From Deltaproteobacteria bacterium (GTDB taxonomy: Bacteria; Myxococcota_A; UBA9042; PHBI01; JACKFB01), in assembly GCA_020632695.1 (NCBI GenBank), contig JACKFB010000011.1:62001-126000 (forward strand): a stretch of DNA of 64,000 nt. Reading direction: 5' to 3'. Under the pieces are notes generated by a model. The model ran no database searches. It worked only from the letters and a program-made list of their open reading frames with translations, and was not told the origin of the DNA. The position numbers and the translations under genes are program-made. Positions 53,669-63,759 of this stretch are shown piece after piece (position 1 is the stretch's first letter; each line of letters begins with the position of its first letter).

Positions 53669-54388
53669 ATGCCGCTCGCCCCTCGTCGCCCCACCGTACG
53701 CGACCTCGTGGCCCCCATGCTGGTCGTCGCGCTCGGTCTGGCCCTCGGCGGTCCGCTGCCCGCCGACGCAGACCCCGGGCGCGGCCTCGCGCTCCCCCGC
53801 ATCGACCTGGACGTGCCGCTGGCCCTGCAGTCGGGCGAGCAGGCCAACTGCGGCCCCACCGCGGCGGCGATGCTGCTGGCAGCCTACCGCGGTCTCGAGG
53901 GCCCCTCGCTGGACGCCCTGCGCGACGAGGTGGGCGCCTGGTCCTGGGAGCGCTTCCCGATGCGCTCGTGGCACCTGCCGGGCCGCTCCGGAGGGATGAC
54001 CACCGCGTCGATGGTCGGCGCGATCCTGGACCACTTCGGCGCTCCCGAGCGCTTCTCGCCCCTGGCCCACGAGGGCGGCCGCTCGGGTGCGCTCTTCGCG
54101 CTGACGGGCGCGGTGTCGACGCGCCGCCCGGTCCTGGCCCTGGTGGAGGCGCCGATCCTCTGGGGTACCCACAAGCCCGGCCTCCACTGGATCGTCGTCC
54201 GCGGCTTCGAGGGCGACCGCGTCGTCTTCAACGACCCCGCCGACGGCAAGCGCTGGAAGATCCGCGTGGAGTCCTTCCTGAGCGCCTGGCACCTCAGCGC
54301 GGTCTACCGCGCCATCCCCGGCATCCAGGGTTATACGGCGTTCGTGGCCGACCGCGAGATGCCGTGGGGATTGGTAGCCAGCCTCTAG
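53669..54388 (+). CDS. Exported C39-like papain-fold peptidase
   Basis: 239 residues with an N-terminal signal sequence (LVAPMLVVALGLALGGPLPA). SGEQANCGPTAAAMLLAAYR holds the catalytic Cys61, GLHWIVVRGF the His173 and RVVFNDPADG the Asn/Asp, as in peptidase C39-like-2 proteins. No transporter is attached, so it is a free periplasmic or secreted protease rather than a bacteriocin exporter. A family II palindrome begins 11 bases after its stop. Confidence 0.88.
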   Translation: MPLAPRRPTVRDLVAPMLVVALGLALGGPLPADADPGRGLALPRIDLDVPLALQSGEQANCGPTAAAMLLAAYRGLEGPSLDALRDEVGAWSWERFPMRSWHLPGRSGGMTTASMVGAILDHFGAPERFSPLAHEGGRSGALFALTGAVSTRRPVLALVEAPILWGTHKPGLHWIVVRGFEGDRVVFNDPADGKRWKIRVESFLSAWHLSAVYRAIPGIQGYTAFVADREMPWGLVASL

Positions 54389-54399
54389 GGGATCGATGT

Positions 54400-54539
54400 C
54401 GATGGCCGGGGCGGCCGCTACGGACGCCGCTGAGGGCAGCGCTCCCTCGGGTCAGGCCTGCGACGGGCTGAAGCCCGACTCGGCCTGCCCTCGGTCGCGC
54501 CACCCTCAGCGGCGCCCTCGCCAGCCGCCTCGGCCATCG
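54400..54539. repeat. Palindromic repeat family II, copy 1
   Basis: A 140-bp nearly complete palindrome. Outer arms CGATGGCCGGGGCGGC (54400-54415) / GCCGCCTCGGCCATCG (54524-54539). Middle arms CGCCGCTGAGGG (54425-54436) / CCCTCAGCGGCG (54503-54514), perfect. Core hairpin CAGGCC...CGGGCT-GA-AGCCCG...GGCCTG (54453-54487). A core of about 65 bp is identical to copy 2 at 62494-62633, which has the same length. Confidence 0.85.
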
Positions 54540-54631
54540 CACACGGGGGCGGGGTCGCTTCGGGGTTGGGGCTGGTGGCGGCGGGTCGGGATCTCGGGCC
54601 GGCCTCATCCCGCGGGTGGTGGCGGGGACGG

Positions 54632-55250
<619 letters not shown>

Positions 55251-58200
55251 TCAGAAGTTCGTCTGGGCGGCGCTTCCGGATTGGCCGGGGGTGCCGCTCA
55301 GGCCCAGGGAGGGGCCTCCGGCGCCTCCCTGGCCGCCGAAGCCGCCGGGTTGGAAGCCGTTGGCCAGCCAGCTCGCCTTGGTCGCGCCGGTCGGGGCGGG
55401 TTGGGCGAAGATGCCGTAGCTGGAGCCGCCGCAGCCTCCGCCGCCGCCGCCGCCGTGGCCGCCGCGTCCTCCGTTGCCGCCCTCGGCGCCTCCGGTGGCG
55501 CACCAGGTCGTCGGGTCTCCCTCGGTGGGCGCGCCGCCCGGTGCGCCAGCGCCGCCCAGGCCGCCGGCGCCGCCGGGGCCGCCGATGCCGCCCTGGCCGC
55601 CGCTTCCCGCCCGGATGGTGTTGCCGGTCAGCACCGGGAAGCCCGAGCCGGCGTCGTCCCGCACGTAGAAGATGCCGAAGCTGCCGCCGCCCGACTTGCC
55701 GCCGGTGCCCGCGGTGCCGCGACACCCGCCGGCGCCGCCTCCGCCGCCCGTACCGCCGATGTCCTTGCCGGCCAGCCCGTCGCCGCAGCTCCCGCAGCCG
55801 AACTCCTCCACCTCGCTGGCGCAGGTGCTGTCCCACGAGTTCGTGCAGCAGAAGGCGTCCTCGCCGCATACGCAGCTCGTCACCGTCGGGCTGCTGCAGT
55901 TGGTGCCGCCGTGGCCGGTGCAGCAGTCGTCGGGCGCCGGGGTACCCGCGCCGCACCCCGAGCCGAGCACCTCGACGCCGCTGCCTGCGCCGCCGCCGCC
56001 ACCGCCGCTGCCGTGCGTGGACGCGCCGCCGTCGCCGCCGCTGCCCCCGACCCACTGGCCCGCCACCACGACGCCGCTGGCGCTGGTGCAGCCCGGGCCG
56101 GCCGGCCCATCCGAGCCGCTGGCCCCCGAGGTGCCGAAGCTCGCCAGGTAGGGCTGGTTGTCCGGCGGGATCCCGCAGGTGCCGCACGCGACCGCGGTGT
56201 CGAAGACGCTGTCCCAGCCTGCGAATCCACCGGTGCCGGCGGACGCGCCCGCGCCCGGGGCGCCGTTCTCGGAGCTCGCCGGGGCGCTCCCGTACACCGG
56301 GCACAGCCCCGCGCCGCCCGTGCCGCCGTTCAGCACGGCCCCGTCGGCGCAGGTCCGCTCGCCGCCAGCGCCCGCCACCGAGGCGTCGGCGCCGTCGGTG
56401 CACACGCGCACGTTGCCGGCGCCGTACTTGCCCACGTCCTTGACGCCCACCCCCGGGACACCCGGCGGCCCGTCCAGCCCGTCGGAGCCCGACTGTCCGG
56501 CGGCGCCGTTGCCCCCGGCGCCCCCGAAGATGCGATTGTTCCGCACCTCGACGCGCGGGCCGGCGTTGCGCAGGTAGATGGCGTAGCTGTTGGCCCCCGC
56601 CACGTTGGCCGCGTTCGCGCCGAACACGGTGAAGCCGTCCAGGATCGTCGGCTCGGCCGCGCCGGCCGCGCCCAGGCCCACCGCGGTCACGGCCCCCGGC
56701 GCCGAGAGCGTCGGCGTCTGGCCGATGATCGCCGTCTCGAAGGTCAGCGTGTTGTGGCGGAAGAAGTCCGAGGCGTAGCCGCCGAAGAGGCCGATCCCCT
56801 CGATGAGCACGACGTTCTCGGAGTACACGCCCGTCGCGACGTACACATCGCGCTTGCCCGACTGGAAGGCCCGCGACAGGGCCGCCGAGATCGTCAGCAT
56901 CGGCTCGTCGCGGCTGCCGCTCGCGCCGTCGTCGCCGTCCTTGGCCACGAAGATCGCCTGGTTCAGGTCGCCGTCGATGCCGTCGCAGTTCGAGTCCACC
57001 CCGTCGCCCGCCAGGTCGTCGCCGGCCTGGGGCAGGCACTCGCAGCCGTTGTCGCTCAGGCCGTCCACGTCCTCGTAGCCGCCCTTGCAGGTGAAGCTGC
57101 AGGTGGGCACCGGGCCGCTCGTCGAGCAGCTCGCGTCGGCGTTGGGCACGCTCAGCGCCAGGCACGAGATGTTGCAGCCGCCGCAGTGCTGCACGGTGGT
57201 GTAGGCGCCCGTGGCGTCCTTGAAGGCCTCGTCGATCTTGCCGTCGCAGTCGTTGTCCAGCCCGTCGCACACGTCGTCCGGGAGCGCGCAGGCGCCCCAG
57301 CCGTCGGCCGTGCACTGCTGGCTGCCGTTGCAGGTGTACTCGGGCAGCGCCGGGTTGGGCGGCGTGTAGGTGAGCTGGCAGGCCCGCGACAGGTCGGTGT
57401 TGGTGCCGTCGCAGGTGCAGGAGCCGCTCTGGGGCACGCACTGCTTGCTGGGCTTGCCGACCTCCTGGCACACGAAGCCGCTCTCGCAGTCGTCCTGGCT
57501 CGCGCAGGCCGTGGTGCAGAAGGTGCCCTCGCCGATCTCCGTGCACCCGGCCCCGTCACCCAGGCAATTCTCGTCGGCCGCGCAGGCCTGGCACACGTTG
57601 ACCGCGTCCGGGATGCACTGGAAGGGGTTCAGCTTGACGAATCCCGGCTTGCACGACTGGACCACGCACTGGGCCTGGCCGCCCGCGACCTGGCAGGTCG
57701 TGGACTCGGCGTTGGGGAAGCCGATGGCGCAGGACAGGTTGCAGGTGCCGCAGTGTTCGAAGGTGTTGTAGACCCCGCCCGCGGTGAAGGACTCGTCGAC
57801 GGCGCCATCGCAGTCGTTGTCCTTGAAGTCGCAGGCCTCGGCGGTCGGGGTCGGCCCCTGGCACACCTCGCCCTGGCTGCCCAGGCACACCAGGGTGCCG
57901 TCGCAGCTCCCGACGCCGTCCACGTCGTTGGTGCACGGCACGCCGGTGAGGACGCCGTCGTCGATGAGGCCGTTGCAGTCGTTGTCGGCGCCGTCGCAGG
58001 TCTCGGCGGAGGCCGGGGTGGCCGTGCAGCCGCTCCAGCCGCTGTCCGCGACGCAGGTCTCGACGCCGAAGCAGCTCCCGAACATGTTGTCGGCGATGCA
58101 GGTGCGCTTGGCCCCCTGGGTCGCGCTGTTGCAGCTGCACGAGCCGGACACCGGCACGCAGCGCTCGACCCCGTCCTCGATGGTCTCGCAGCCGAACCCG

Positions 58201-59450
58201 TCGGGGCAGCTCCCCGCGTCGCAGGCGCCCACGCAGACCTTCTGACCGTCCAGCGGCACGCAGCTCCCCTGGAAGCAGTCGGCGTCGGTGGAGCAGGGCG
58301 CGCAGGTCGCGTCCACCGGCGGTGTGCATAGGAAGTCGCTGACCTTGACCAGCCCGTCGTCGCAGGTGTCGATGACGCAGAGCGGCGCCTCGGGCGCCCC
58401 CCCGCAGGCTCCGGTCGCGTTGGGGAACCTGTCGGCGCAGGCGTTGCCGCAGGTTCCGCAGTGGGCGTCGAGGGTCCAGTGGCCGTCCTCGTCCTTGAAC
58501 GTCTCGTCGAAGGACCCATCGCAGTCGTCGTCGAGCTGGTTGCAGGTCTCGGCCTCCGGCTCCCGCGCGTTGCAGACCCACCCCTGGGCGCCGGCGCAGC
58601 GCAGCACGCCCGAGCAGGTGCCCCACTTGTTGGTCTGGTCGCAGGCCTCGCCGTTGGTCAGCCCGTCGTCGCCCAGCCCATTGCAGTCGTTGTCCATCCC
58701 GTCGCAGGTCTCCGGCGCGGGCTCCGGCGCCGAGCAGCCGCTCCAGCCGGTCGCCTGGTCGCAGGTCTCCACCCCGAAGCAGGTGCCGACCTCCCCCTCC
58801 CGGACGCAGGTGCGTTGCCCGCCGTCCACCTCGGCGTTGCAGGAACAGCTCCCGGTCTCGGGCTGGCAGTAGGTCCCGGGCGCCACCCCCGCGGCGTCGG
58901 GCGCGCAGGTCCAGCCGACGGGGCACTCGGTCTGGTCCTCGCAGGCGTAGGCGCAGCCGCGGAACCCGTCCAGGGTCAGGCAGGCGCCCGACGCGCACTG
59001 GATGTCCTGGGTGCAGGGGGTGCACAGCTTCTTCAGCCGCGGCAGGCACAGGAACACGATGTCGCCCAGGTTCTGGACCCCCTTGCAGTCGAAGCCGGCC
59101 GGGCAGGACTGGCTGCACACGTCGGTGCAGATGTAGCCCTCGACGCCCTCGACGCACCACCCGCTGAAGCAGTCCCCGTTCGAGGCGCAGGGCGAGCCGG
59201 CCTCTCCCTTGCCGGGCGGCGTGTCCGCCCCCCCGGAGGCGTCGGAGGCGTCGCCCGTCTGCGCGTCGGCCGCGTCCACGTCGGCGTCGGACAGGGTCGT
59301 CGCGTCGCTGACCGGGACATCGGGGCGTGTATCGGTCTCCACATCAGCGCTCGCCTGTGCGTCGCCCGCGGCGCCGCCGCCGCCGCACGCCGCCAGGGCC
59401 AGGGACAACGCCAGGCATCCGCCGGCCGACCACCGGTTCCACGTCTTCAT
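55251..59450 (-). CDS. Giant surface lipoprotein: DNDCDG repeats, beta-helix and Gly-rich region
   Basis: 1399 residues, GGGAG before the ATG. Signal MKTWNRWSAGGCLALSLALA with lipobox Cys22. Then an Asp/Ala linker, and several Cys-rich modules (CASNGDCFSGWCVEGVEGYI). Five or six DNDCDG-type repeats follow (CDGMDNDCNGLGDDG, CDFKDNDCDGAVDE, CDGLDNDCDGKIDE). After about residue 850 there is a right-handed beta-helix-like part (IFVAKDGDDGASGSRDEPML, VYVATGVYSENVVLIEG). A very Gly-rich region with a Cys cluster leads to the C-terminus. Probably a calcium-stabilised outer-surface adhesin. A hexamer array begins right after its stop. Confidence 0.85.
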   Translation of the reverse strand: MKTWNRWSAGGCLALSLALAACGGGGAAGDAQASADVETDTRPDVPVSDATTLSDADVDAADAQTGDASDASGGADTPPGKGEAGSPCASNGDCFSGWCVEGVEGYICTDVCSQSCPAGFDCKGVQNLGDIVFLCLPRLKKLCTPCTQDIQCASGACLTLDGFRGCAYACEDQTECPVGWTCAPDAAGVAPGTYCQPETGSCSCNAEVDGGQRTCVREGEVGTCFGVETCDQATGWSGCSAPEPAPETCDGMDNDCNGLGDDGLTNGEACDQTNKWGTCSGVLRCAGAQGWVCNAREPEAETCNQLDDDCDGSFDETFKDEDGHWTLDAHCGTCGNACADRFPNATGACGGAPEAPLCVIDTCDDGLVKVSDFLCTPPVDATCAPCSTDADCFQGSCVPLDGQKVCVGACDAGSCPDGFGCETIEDGVERCVPVSGSCSCNSATQGAKRTCIADNMFGSCFGVETCVADSGWSGCTATPASAETCDGADNDCNGLIDDGVLTGVPCTNDVDGVGSCDGTLVCLGSQGEVCQGPTPTAEACDFKDNDCDGAVDESFTAGGVYNTFEHCGTCNLSCAIGFPNAESTTCQVAGGQAQCVVQSCKPGFVKLNPFQCIPDAVNVCQACAADENCLGDGAGCTEIGEGTFCTTACASQDDCESGFVCQEVGKPSKQCVPQSGSCTCDGTNTDLSRACQLTYTPPNPALPEYTCNGSQQCTADGWGACALPDDVCDGLDNDCDGKIDEAFKDATGAYTTVQHCGGCNISCLALSVPNADASCSTSGPVPTCSFTCKGGYEDVDGLSDNGCECLPQAGDDLAGDGVDSNCDGIDGDLNQAIFVAKDGDDGASGSRDEPMLTISAALSRAFQSGKRDVYVATGVYSENVVLIEGIGLFGGYASDFFRHNTLTFETAIIGQTPTLSAPGAVTAVGLGAAGAAEPTILDGFTVFGANAANVAGANSYAIYLRNAGPRVEVRNNRIFGGAGGNGAAGQSGSDGLDGPPGVPGVGVKDVGKYGAGNVRVCTDGADASVAGAGGERTCADGAVLNGGTGGAGLCPVYGSAPASSENGAPGAGASAGTGGFAGWDSVFDTAVACGTCGIPPDNQPYLASFGTSGASGSDGPAGPGCTSASGVVVAGQWVGGSGGDGGASTHGSGGGGGGAGSGVEVLGSGCGAGTPAPDDCCTGHGGTNCSSPTVTSCVCGEDAFCCTNSWDSTCASEVEEFGCGSCGDGLAGKDIGGTGGGGGAGGCRGTAGTGGKSGGGSFGIFYVRDDAGSGFPVLTGNTIRAGSGGQGGIGGPGGAGGLGGAGAPGGAPTEGDPTTWCATGGAEGGNGGRGGHGGGGGGGCGGSSYGIFAQPAPTGATKASWLANGFQPGGFGGQGGAGGPSLGLSGTPGQSGSAAQTNF

Positions 59451-59586
59451 CGTCTACTCCCACTCACCGTGCAGACCGCGCCCGATTAGCATGAACCGCG
59501 GTCCCGCGACAGAAGCCGCTCTCCTGCGCCCGAGGCTGACGCGTGCGCTTGCCCGGCGCACGTGGTTGTCCTAGTGTTCCAGGCTC
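59451..59586. promoter_or_regulatory. Divergent promoter region between the surface lipoprotein and pssA
   Basis: 136 bases. For pssA, TTGCCC-N17-TAGTGT (about 59548-59577) is a plausible weak sigma-70 promoter ending just before the start. For the lipoprotein, only a GCTAAT -10-like hexamer near 59495 is seen. Confidence 0.3.
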
Positions 59587-60381
59587 ATGGACGACCGCGG
59601 AAAAGAGGCGCCACGCCACACGCCGCGTTGGCGATACGTAGTACCCAACGCGATTACGTGCATCGGTCTGCTGCTGGGCCTGACGGCCACCTTCCGGGCG
59701 ATGGAGGGGGGCTACGCCGAGTCGGCCTGGCTCATCGTGCTCTGCGTCCTCATCGACAAGCTGGACGGCACCGCCGCGCGCCTGCTCCGAGCCACCAGCG
59801 CCATCGGGGTGCAGCTCGACAGCTTCAGCGACTTCGTCACCTTCGGCATCGCGCCGGGCAGCCTCGTCTTCATGGCGATGTGGCGCAACACCGAGGGGCA
59901 CTATCCCCTGTGGCAGGGCACCCTCATGGGCTGGATCCTGCGCGCCCTGGTCGCGACCTACGTGCTGTGCGCCTGCATCCGCCTGGCCAAGTTCAACGTC
60001 CTCACCGAGGAGTCGGGCGGCACCAAGGTGTTCTACGGCATGCCGACCACCTTCGCCGGCGGCATGGTGGCGGTGGCGTTCATCCTCGGCCTCCGCTACG
60101 AGCGCTGGGAGCTGATGGTCTGGGCCCCCGTGGCCATGGCCCTGCTGGGCGCGCTGATGGTCTCGAACCTGCCCATCCCGAAGATCGCGCCGCGCCAGTC
60201 GATCGCCGCCAACGCCTTCCAGCTCGTCAACCTGGCCCTGGGCTATGTGTGCGGGATCTTCCGAATCTGGCCAGAGTATCTGTTCGCCGTCATCCTCCTG
60301 TACGGCGTCGGCGGCTTCGCGTGGGGGTGGATCCACCGCCACGAGCTGGCGCCGAAGCGTCTCGATCCCTACCCGCCCTGA
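59587..60381 (+). CDS. pssA: CDP-diacylglycerol-serine O-phosphatidyltransferase
   Basis: 264 residues, about eight membrane helices. LIDKLDGTAARLLRATSAIG and VQLDSFSDFVTFGIAPG together form the CDP-alcohol phosphatidyltransferase motif DG-x2-AR-x8-G-x3-D-x3-D. FLR-like ACIRLAKFNV and FYGMPTTFAGGMV match the PssA subfamily (phosphatidylserine synthase). The product is the precursor of phosphatidylethanolamine. No psd gene is adjacent, so PssA is preferred over related enzymes on motifs only. Confidence 0.9.
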   Translation: MDDRGKEAPRHTPRWRYVVPNAITCIGLLLGLTATFRAMEGGYAESAWLIVLCVLIDKLDGTAARLLRATSAIGVQLDSFSDFVTFGIAPGSLVFMAMWRNTEGHYPLWQGTLMGWILRALVATYVLCACIRLAKFNVLTEESGGTKVFYGMPTTFAGGMVAVAFILGLRYERWELMVWAPVAMALLGALMVSNLPIPKIAPRQSIAANAFQLVNLALGYVCGIFRIWPEYLFAVILLYGVGGFAWGWIHRHELAPKRLDPYPP

Positions 60382-60474
60382 CAGGGGCCGGTCCGCGCTG
60401 CCGCAGTCCGGGCGCTCCGGCGACCACGGCGGCGGCGCGGGGCGGTTCCACCCACCTGGGGACCGCCCGCACCC

Positions 60475-62490
60475 ATGCTGCCGCTCGCACCCGATGACGC
60501 CTTTCGTCACCGCATCCCGGTGGCCGGCACCGTCATCCTCATCGCCGCGGTCACGCTGACCTTCCTGACCGCGCAGCGCGAAGGCAGGTGGGAGCGCCGC
60601 CTCGCCGCCGACCGCGCGGAGCTGCTCAGCCACCTCATCGAGCACCCGGCCGTGCCCGTGCCGCGCAGCATGGCCGCGCTCCAGGTCGGCGTCCCCGGGC
60701 CCTACCTGGTGTTCCGCGACGCGGTCGCTCCCGCGCGACCCGAAGCGAGCGGCGAAGCGGCGGCGGCCGCCCGCGCCGACCTGGCGTGGCTGGTTCAGCG
60801 CGTGCTGGCCACCGAGGCCGAGCGCCCCCACGACACCCTGGGCTTCGTCCCCGCCAGGCCCCAGCCCCTCGCCCTGCTCACCCACGCGCTGGTCCAGCCG
60901 AGCTGGGGCGGGCTGGTGGCCACCCTCTTCGTGCTCCTGGTGCTCACCGTCCTGCTCGAGGAGGCCTGGGGCGTCGTCCTCTGCGTCACGGTGTGGCTGG
61001 TCTCGGCGGCGGCCTCGGTGCTGCTCGTCGCCGCCCTGCGTCCCGAGCTCCAGACGCCGCTGGTCGGCGGCGGCGGCGCCGTGGCCGGGTTGATGGGCGC
61101 CTTCATCGTGCGCTTCCCCCATCGGCGCGTGCGCTGGTTCTGGCCGGGCCCGGGCGGCGCCACCGGCGTCGCGCTGCCGAGCTGGACCGTGCTGGCGAGC
61201 TGGCTGCTCGTGATGCTCGTGGCCCCCTGGATCGGTGCGCCGACGGGCGTCGGGGCCTTGCGTATCGGCACCGGCTTCGCCGTGGGCGCCGTGCTGGCGC
61301 TGCTGGTGGCCCGCTCGGGCTGGGACCTGGCGCTGGGGCCGGACTCGGTCGAGCTGGACATCGCGCCGCGCGGCCGCCGCTGGTACCACAAGGCGCTGGC
61401 GCTGGCGGAGGCCGGCGACCTGCCGGGGGCCGAGCGGGCCCTGGACCGGGCGGACCGCCTGGACCCGCGAAGCCCCGCCGTCGCGGGCCTGGCGTGGGAG
61501 CTGCTGTCCCGACAGACCGAGCGTCCCGACGCCGAGCGCTTCGGCACCCGGGTCATCCAGGACGCGCTGGCGCGCGGCGACGTCTCTCGGGCCGTGGACA
61601 CCTGGCGGGCCATGCGCCACGTCATCGGCCACCACGGCTCGCCGGCGATCCGCTGGCGCCTGGCCCAGGCGGCGCTGGTGCCGCTGCCTTCCCGCGCCCG
61701 CGACCTGCTGACCGGGCTGGCGACCGACGACGAGGCCGGCGCGCTGCGCGAGCGCGCCCAGCGCCTGCTCGAGTCCCTCTCGCCCGCCACGGGCACCCCG
61801 CCCGAGGGCCTCTTCGTGGGCGACCTCCACGCGCAGATGCACGCCGCGCCGCCCGCCACGCCCGCGCCGACCGCCCGGCCGGTGAGCGAGTCGGCCGACA
61901 AGGCCTGGCTCGAGGCCATGGCGGACCCTGCGCTGACCGCGGCCGCGGCGCCGCTCTCCGCCGACGACCCGATGAGCTACGGCGCCACCGGCCTGATGCC
62001 CGCCCAGTCCCCGCCGGCCCCGGCCGACGGAGGCTGGCCCATCCCCCCGCCGCCGGCGCCCCGCGCCGAGCGCGGCCTCGAGGTCAAGCGCGCCAGCGTG
62101 CTGAGCGTCGAGCCCAACCACCTGCAGCTCGCCCGCGGCGCCCGCTTCGATCTGGCCCACGTCGAGGCCGTCTCCCTGGCCCGCATCCAGAGCCAGCTCG
62201 GCGAGGTCATCATCATCGACCTGCTCACCTCCTGGCGCGGCAAGCACGCCCCCCTCCCGGTGCGCTCACTGCGCCTGGACGGCGCCACCAGCGACCTCCC
62301 GGTAGCGCTGGACCTCCCCGGCCTCGAGCCCGCCGCCGCCTTCGTGCGCCTGGCCCGCCAGGTGGTGAGCGCCGCCGCCGCCCGCGCCCTCCCGGCCAGC
62401 CTCACGGTCGGCGACCTGGAAGAAGCCGCCCGCGCCCTGCCCGTGTGGCCGAGCGTGGAGGCATATGAAACCAGCCTCCTCGGAATGTGA
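60475..62490 (+). CDS. Rhomboid-like pseudoprotease fused to a cytoplasmic TPR/regulatory region
   Basis: 671 residues. Residues about 10-315 are rhomboid-like: LALLTHALVQPSWGGLVATL corresponds to the H-x-x-HL-x-N region, and TPLVGGGGAVAGLMGAFIVR to the GxSG-x-x-G-LxGA active-site helix. The catalytic Ser is Gly, so proteolysis is unlikely. Residues about 345-450 are TPR-like (ALALAEAGDLPGAERALDRA). A Pro-rich linker and a C-terminal beta domain (VKRASVLSVEPNHLQLARGA) follow. It may bind membrane proteins like iRhoms. The stop lies three bases before palindrome family II copy 2. Confidence 0.75.
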   Translation: MLPLAPDDAFRHRIPVAGTVILIAAVTLTFLTAQREGRWERRLAADRAELLSHLIEHPAVPVPRSMAALQVGVPGPYLVFRDAVAPARPEASGEAAAAARADLAWLVQRVLATEAERPHDTLGFVPARPQPLALLTHALVQPSWGGLVATLFVLLVLTVLLEEAWGVVLCVTVWLVSAAASVLLVAALRPELQTPLVGGGGAVAGLMGAFIVRFPHRRVRWFWPGPGGATGVALPSWTVLASWLLVMLVAPWIGAPTGVGALRIGTGFAVGAVLALLVARSGWDLALGPDSVELDIAPRGRRWYHKALALAEAGDLPGAERALDRADRLDPRSPAVAGLAWELLSRQTERPDAERFGTRVIQDALARGDVSRAVDTWRAMRHVIGHHGSPAIRWRLAQAALVPLPSRARDLLTGLATDDEAGALRERAQRLLESLSPATGTPPEGLFVGDLHAQMHAAPPATPAPTARPVSESADKAWLEAMADPALTAAAAPLSADDPMSYGATGLMPAQSPPAPADGGWPIPPPPAPRAERGLEVKRASVLSVEPNHLQLARGARFDLAHVEAVSLARIQSQLGEVIIIDLLTSWRGKHAPLPVRSLRLDGATSDLPVALDLPGLEPAAAFVRLARQVVSAAAARALPASLTVGDLEEAARALPVWPSVEAYETSLLGM

Positions 62491-62493
62491 CGT

Positions 62494-62633
62494 CGATGGC
62501 CGGGGCGGCGGCTGCGGAGCCCACCAGCGGCGTCGCTCCCTCGGGTCAGGCCTGCGACGGGCTGAAGCCCGACTCGGCCTGCCCTCGGTCGCGCCACCGC
62601 TGGAGGGCTCCTCGCTCGCCGCCTCGGCCATCG
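62494..62633. repeat. Palindromic repeat family II, copy 2
   Basis: 140 bp, same outer arms (62494-62509 / 62618-62633) and same 65-bp hairpin core as copy 1. The middle arms have a different sequence but are again complementary: GGAGCCCACCAGCGG (62516-62530) / CCGCTGGAGGGCTCC (62597-62611), 14 of 15 pairs. Confidence 0.85.
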
Positions 62634-62679
62634 ACCAGAGGCGAGGTCGAGCGGTCGGCTCGGCCGGGGCCTGCGGCCG

Positions 62680-63172
<493 letters not shown>

Positions 63173-63186
63173 CCCCTCGGCTTCCC

Positions 63187-63759
63187 TCACTCCGTTCGCG
63201 ACCAGAGCGAGTCTTCGCTGGCGAACGCCGCTGCGGCTCGGGCGATGCGGGCGGTGGCTTCCAGGGCGGCCTCGAGGGCTCGAGCCCAGGGGCCTTCGGT
63301 GGCCTCCGCGAAGGCGGCGCGGGCCAGGGGGATGGCGGGGTCGTCGCCGTCGGCCAGGGGGTCTTCGGGCAGGGCGTCGTAGTAGGCGCGCCAGTCCGTG
63401 GTGACGGCCAGGATGCGCCGGAGGCCGTGGCGTCCGGCCAGGGCGGCTTGGAGGCGGTCGGCGGCGTGCTCGCGGACGGCGTCGCGGTCGTCGACGTTCT
63501 CGAGGCCCCAGTCCATGCGGGCCCGGCCCTCGGGGCCCTCCACCAGGGCGTGGCAGAGCTCGTGCAGGATCATCTGGGCCAGGCAGTCGTCGGGGTCGAA
63601 CTCGGCGTCCTTCGCCAGGGTCAGCGTGCCCTGGCCGTCCCAGGAGGCGTAGGCGTCGGAGGCGCGGACCACCTCGAGGCCCAGACGCCGGGCCGTCGCC
63701 AGCCAGATGAGGTCCACCGGGTCCTCGTAGCGGGCGTCGATGGCGCGCGGCGGGCTCAC
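63187..63759 (-). CDS. Zincin-like protein with HExxH motif
   Basis: 190 residues, GTG start overlapping the upstream gene's stop. CLAQMILHELCHALVEGPEG contains HELCH about residue 66-70, the zinc-binding and catalytic helix. A possible third ligand is in AVREHAADRLQ (His/Asp about 30 residues later). A Trp-containing middle and an Ala-rich helical end follow. The layout resembles small myxobacterial metallopeptidase-like proteins; substrate unknown. Confidence 0.75.
   Translation of the reverse strand: MSPPRAIDARYEDPVDLIWLATARRLGLEVVRASDAYASWDGQGTLTLAKDAEFDPDDCLAQMILHELCHALVEGPEGRARMDWGLENVDDRDAVREHAADRLQAALAGRHGLRRILAVTTDWRAYYDALPEDPLADGDDPAIPLARAAFAEATEGPWARALEAALEATARIARAAAAFASEDSLWSRTE

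Noticed and set aside
54451..54470. GGGTCAGGCCTG in the family II core looked like the conserved part of SRP RNA
   Set aside because: The GGAAGG and AGCAGCC parts of the SRP RNA tip are missing and the sequence is better explained as a palindrome.
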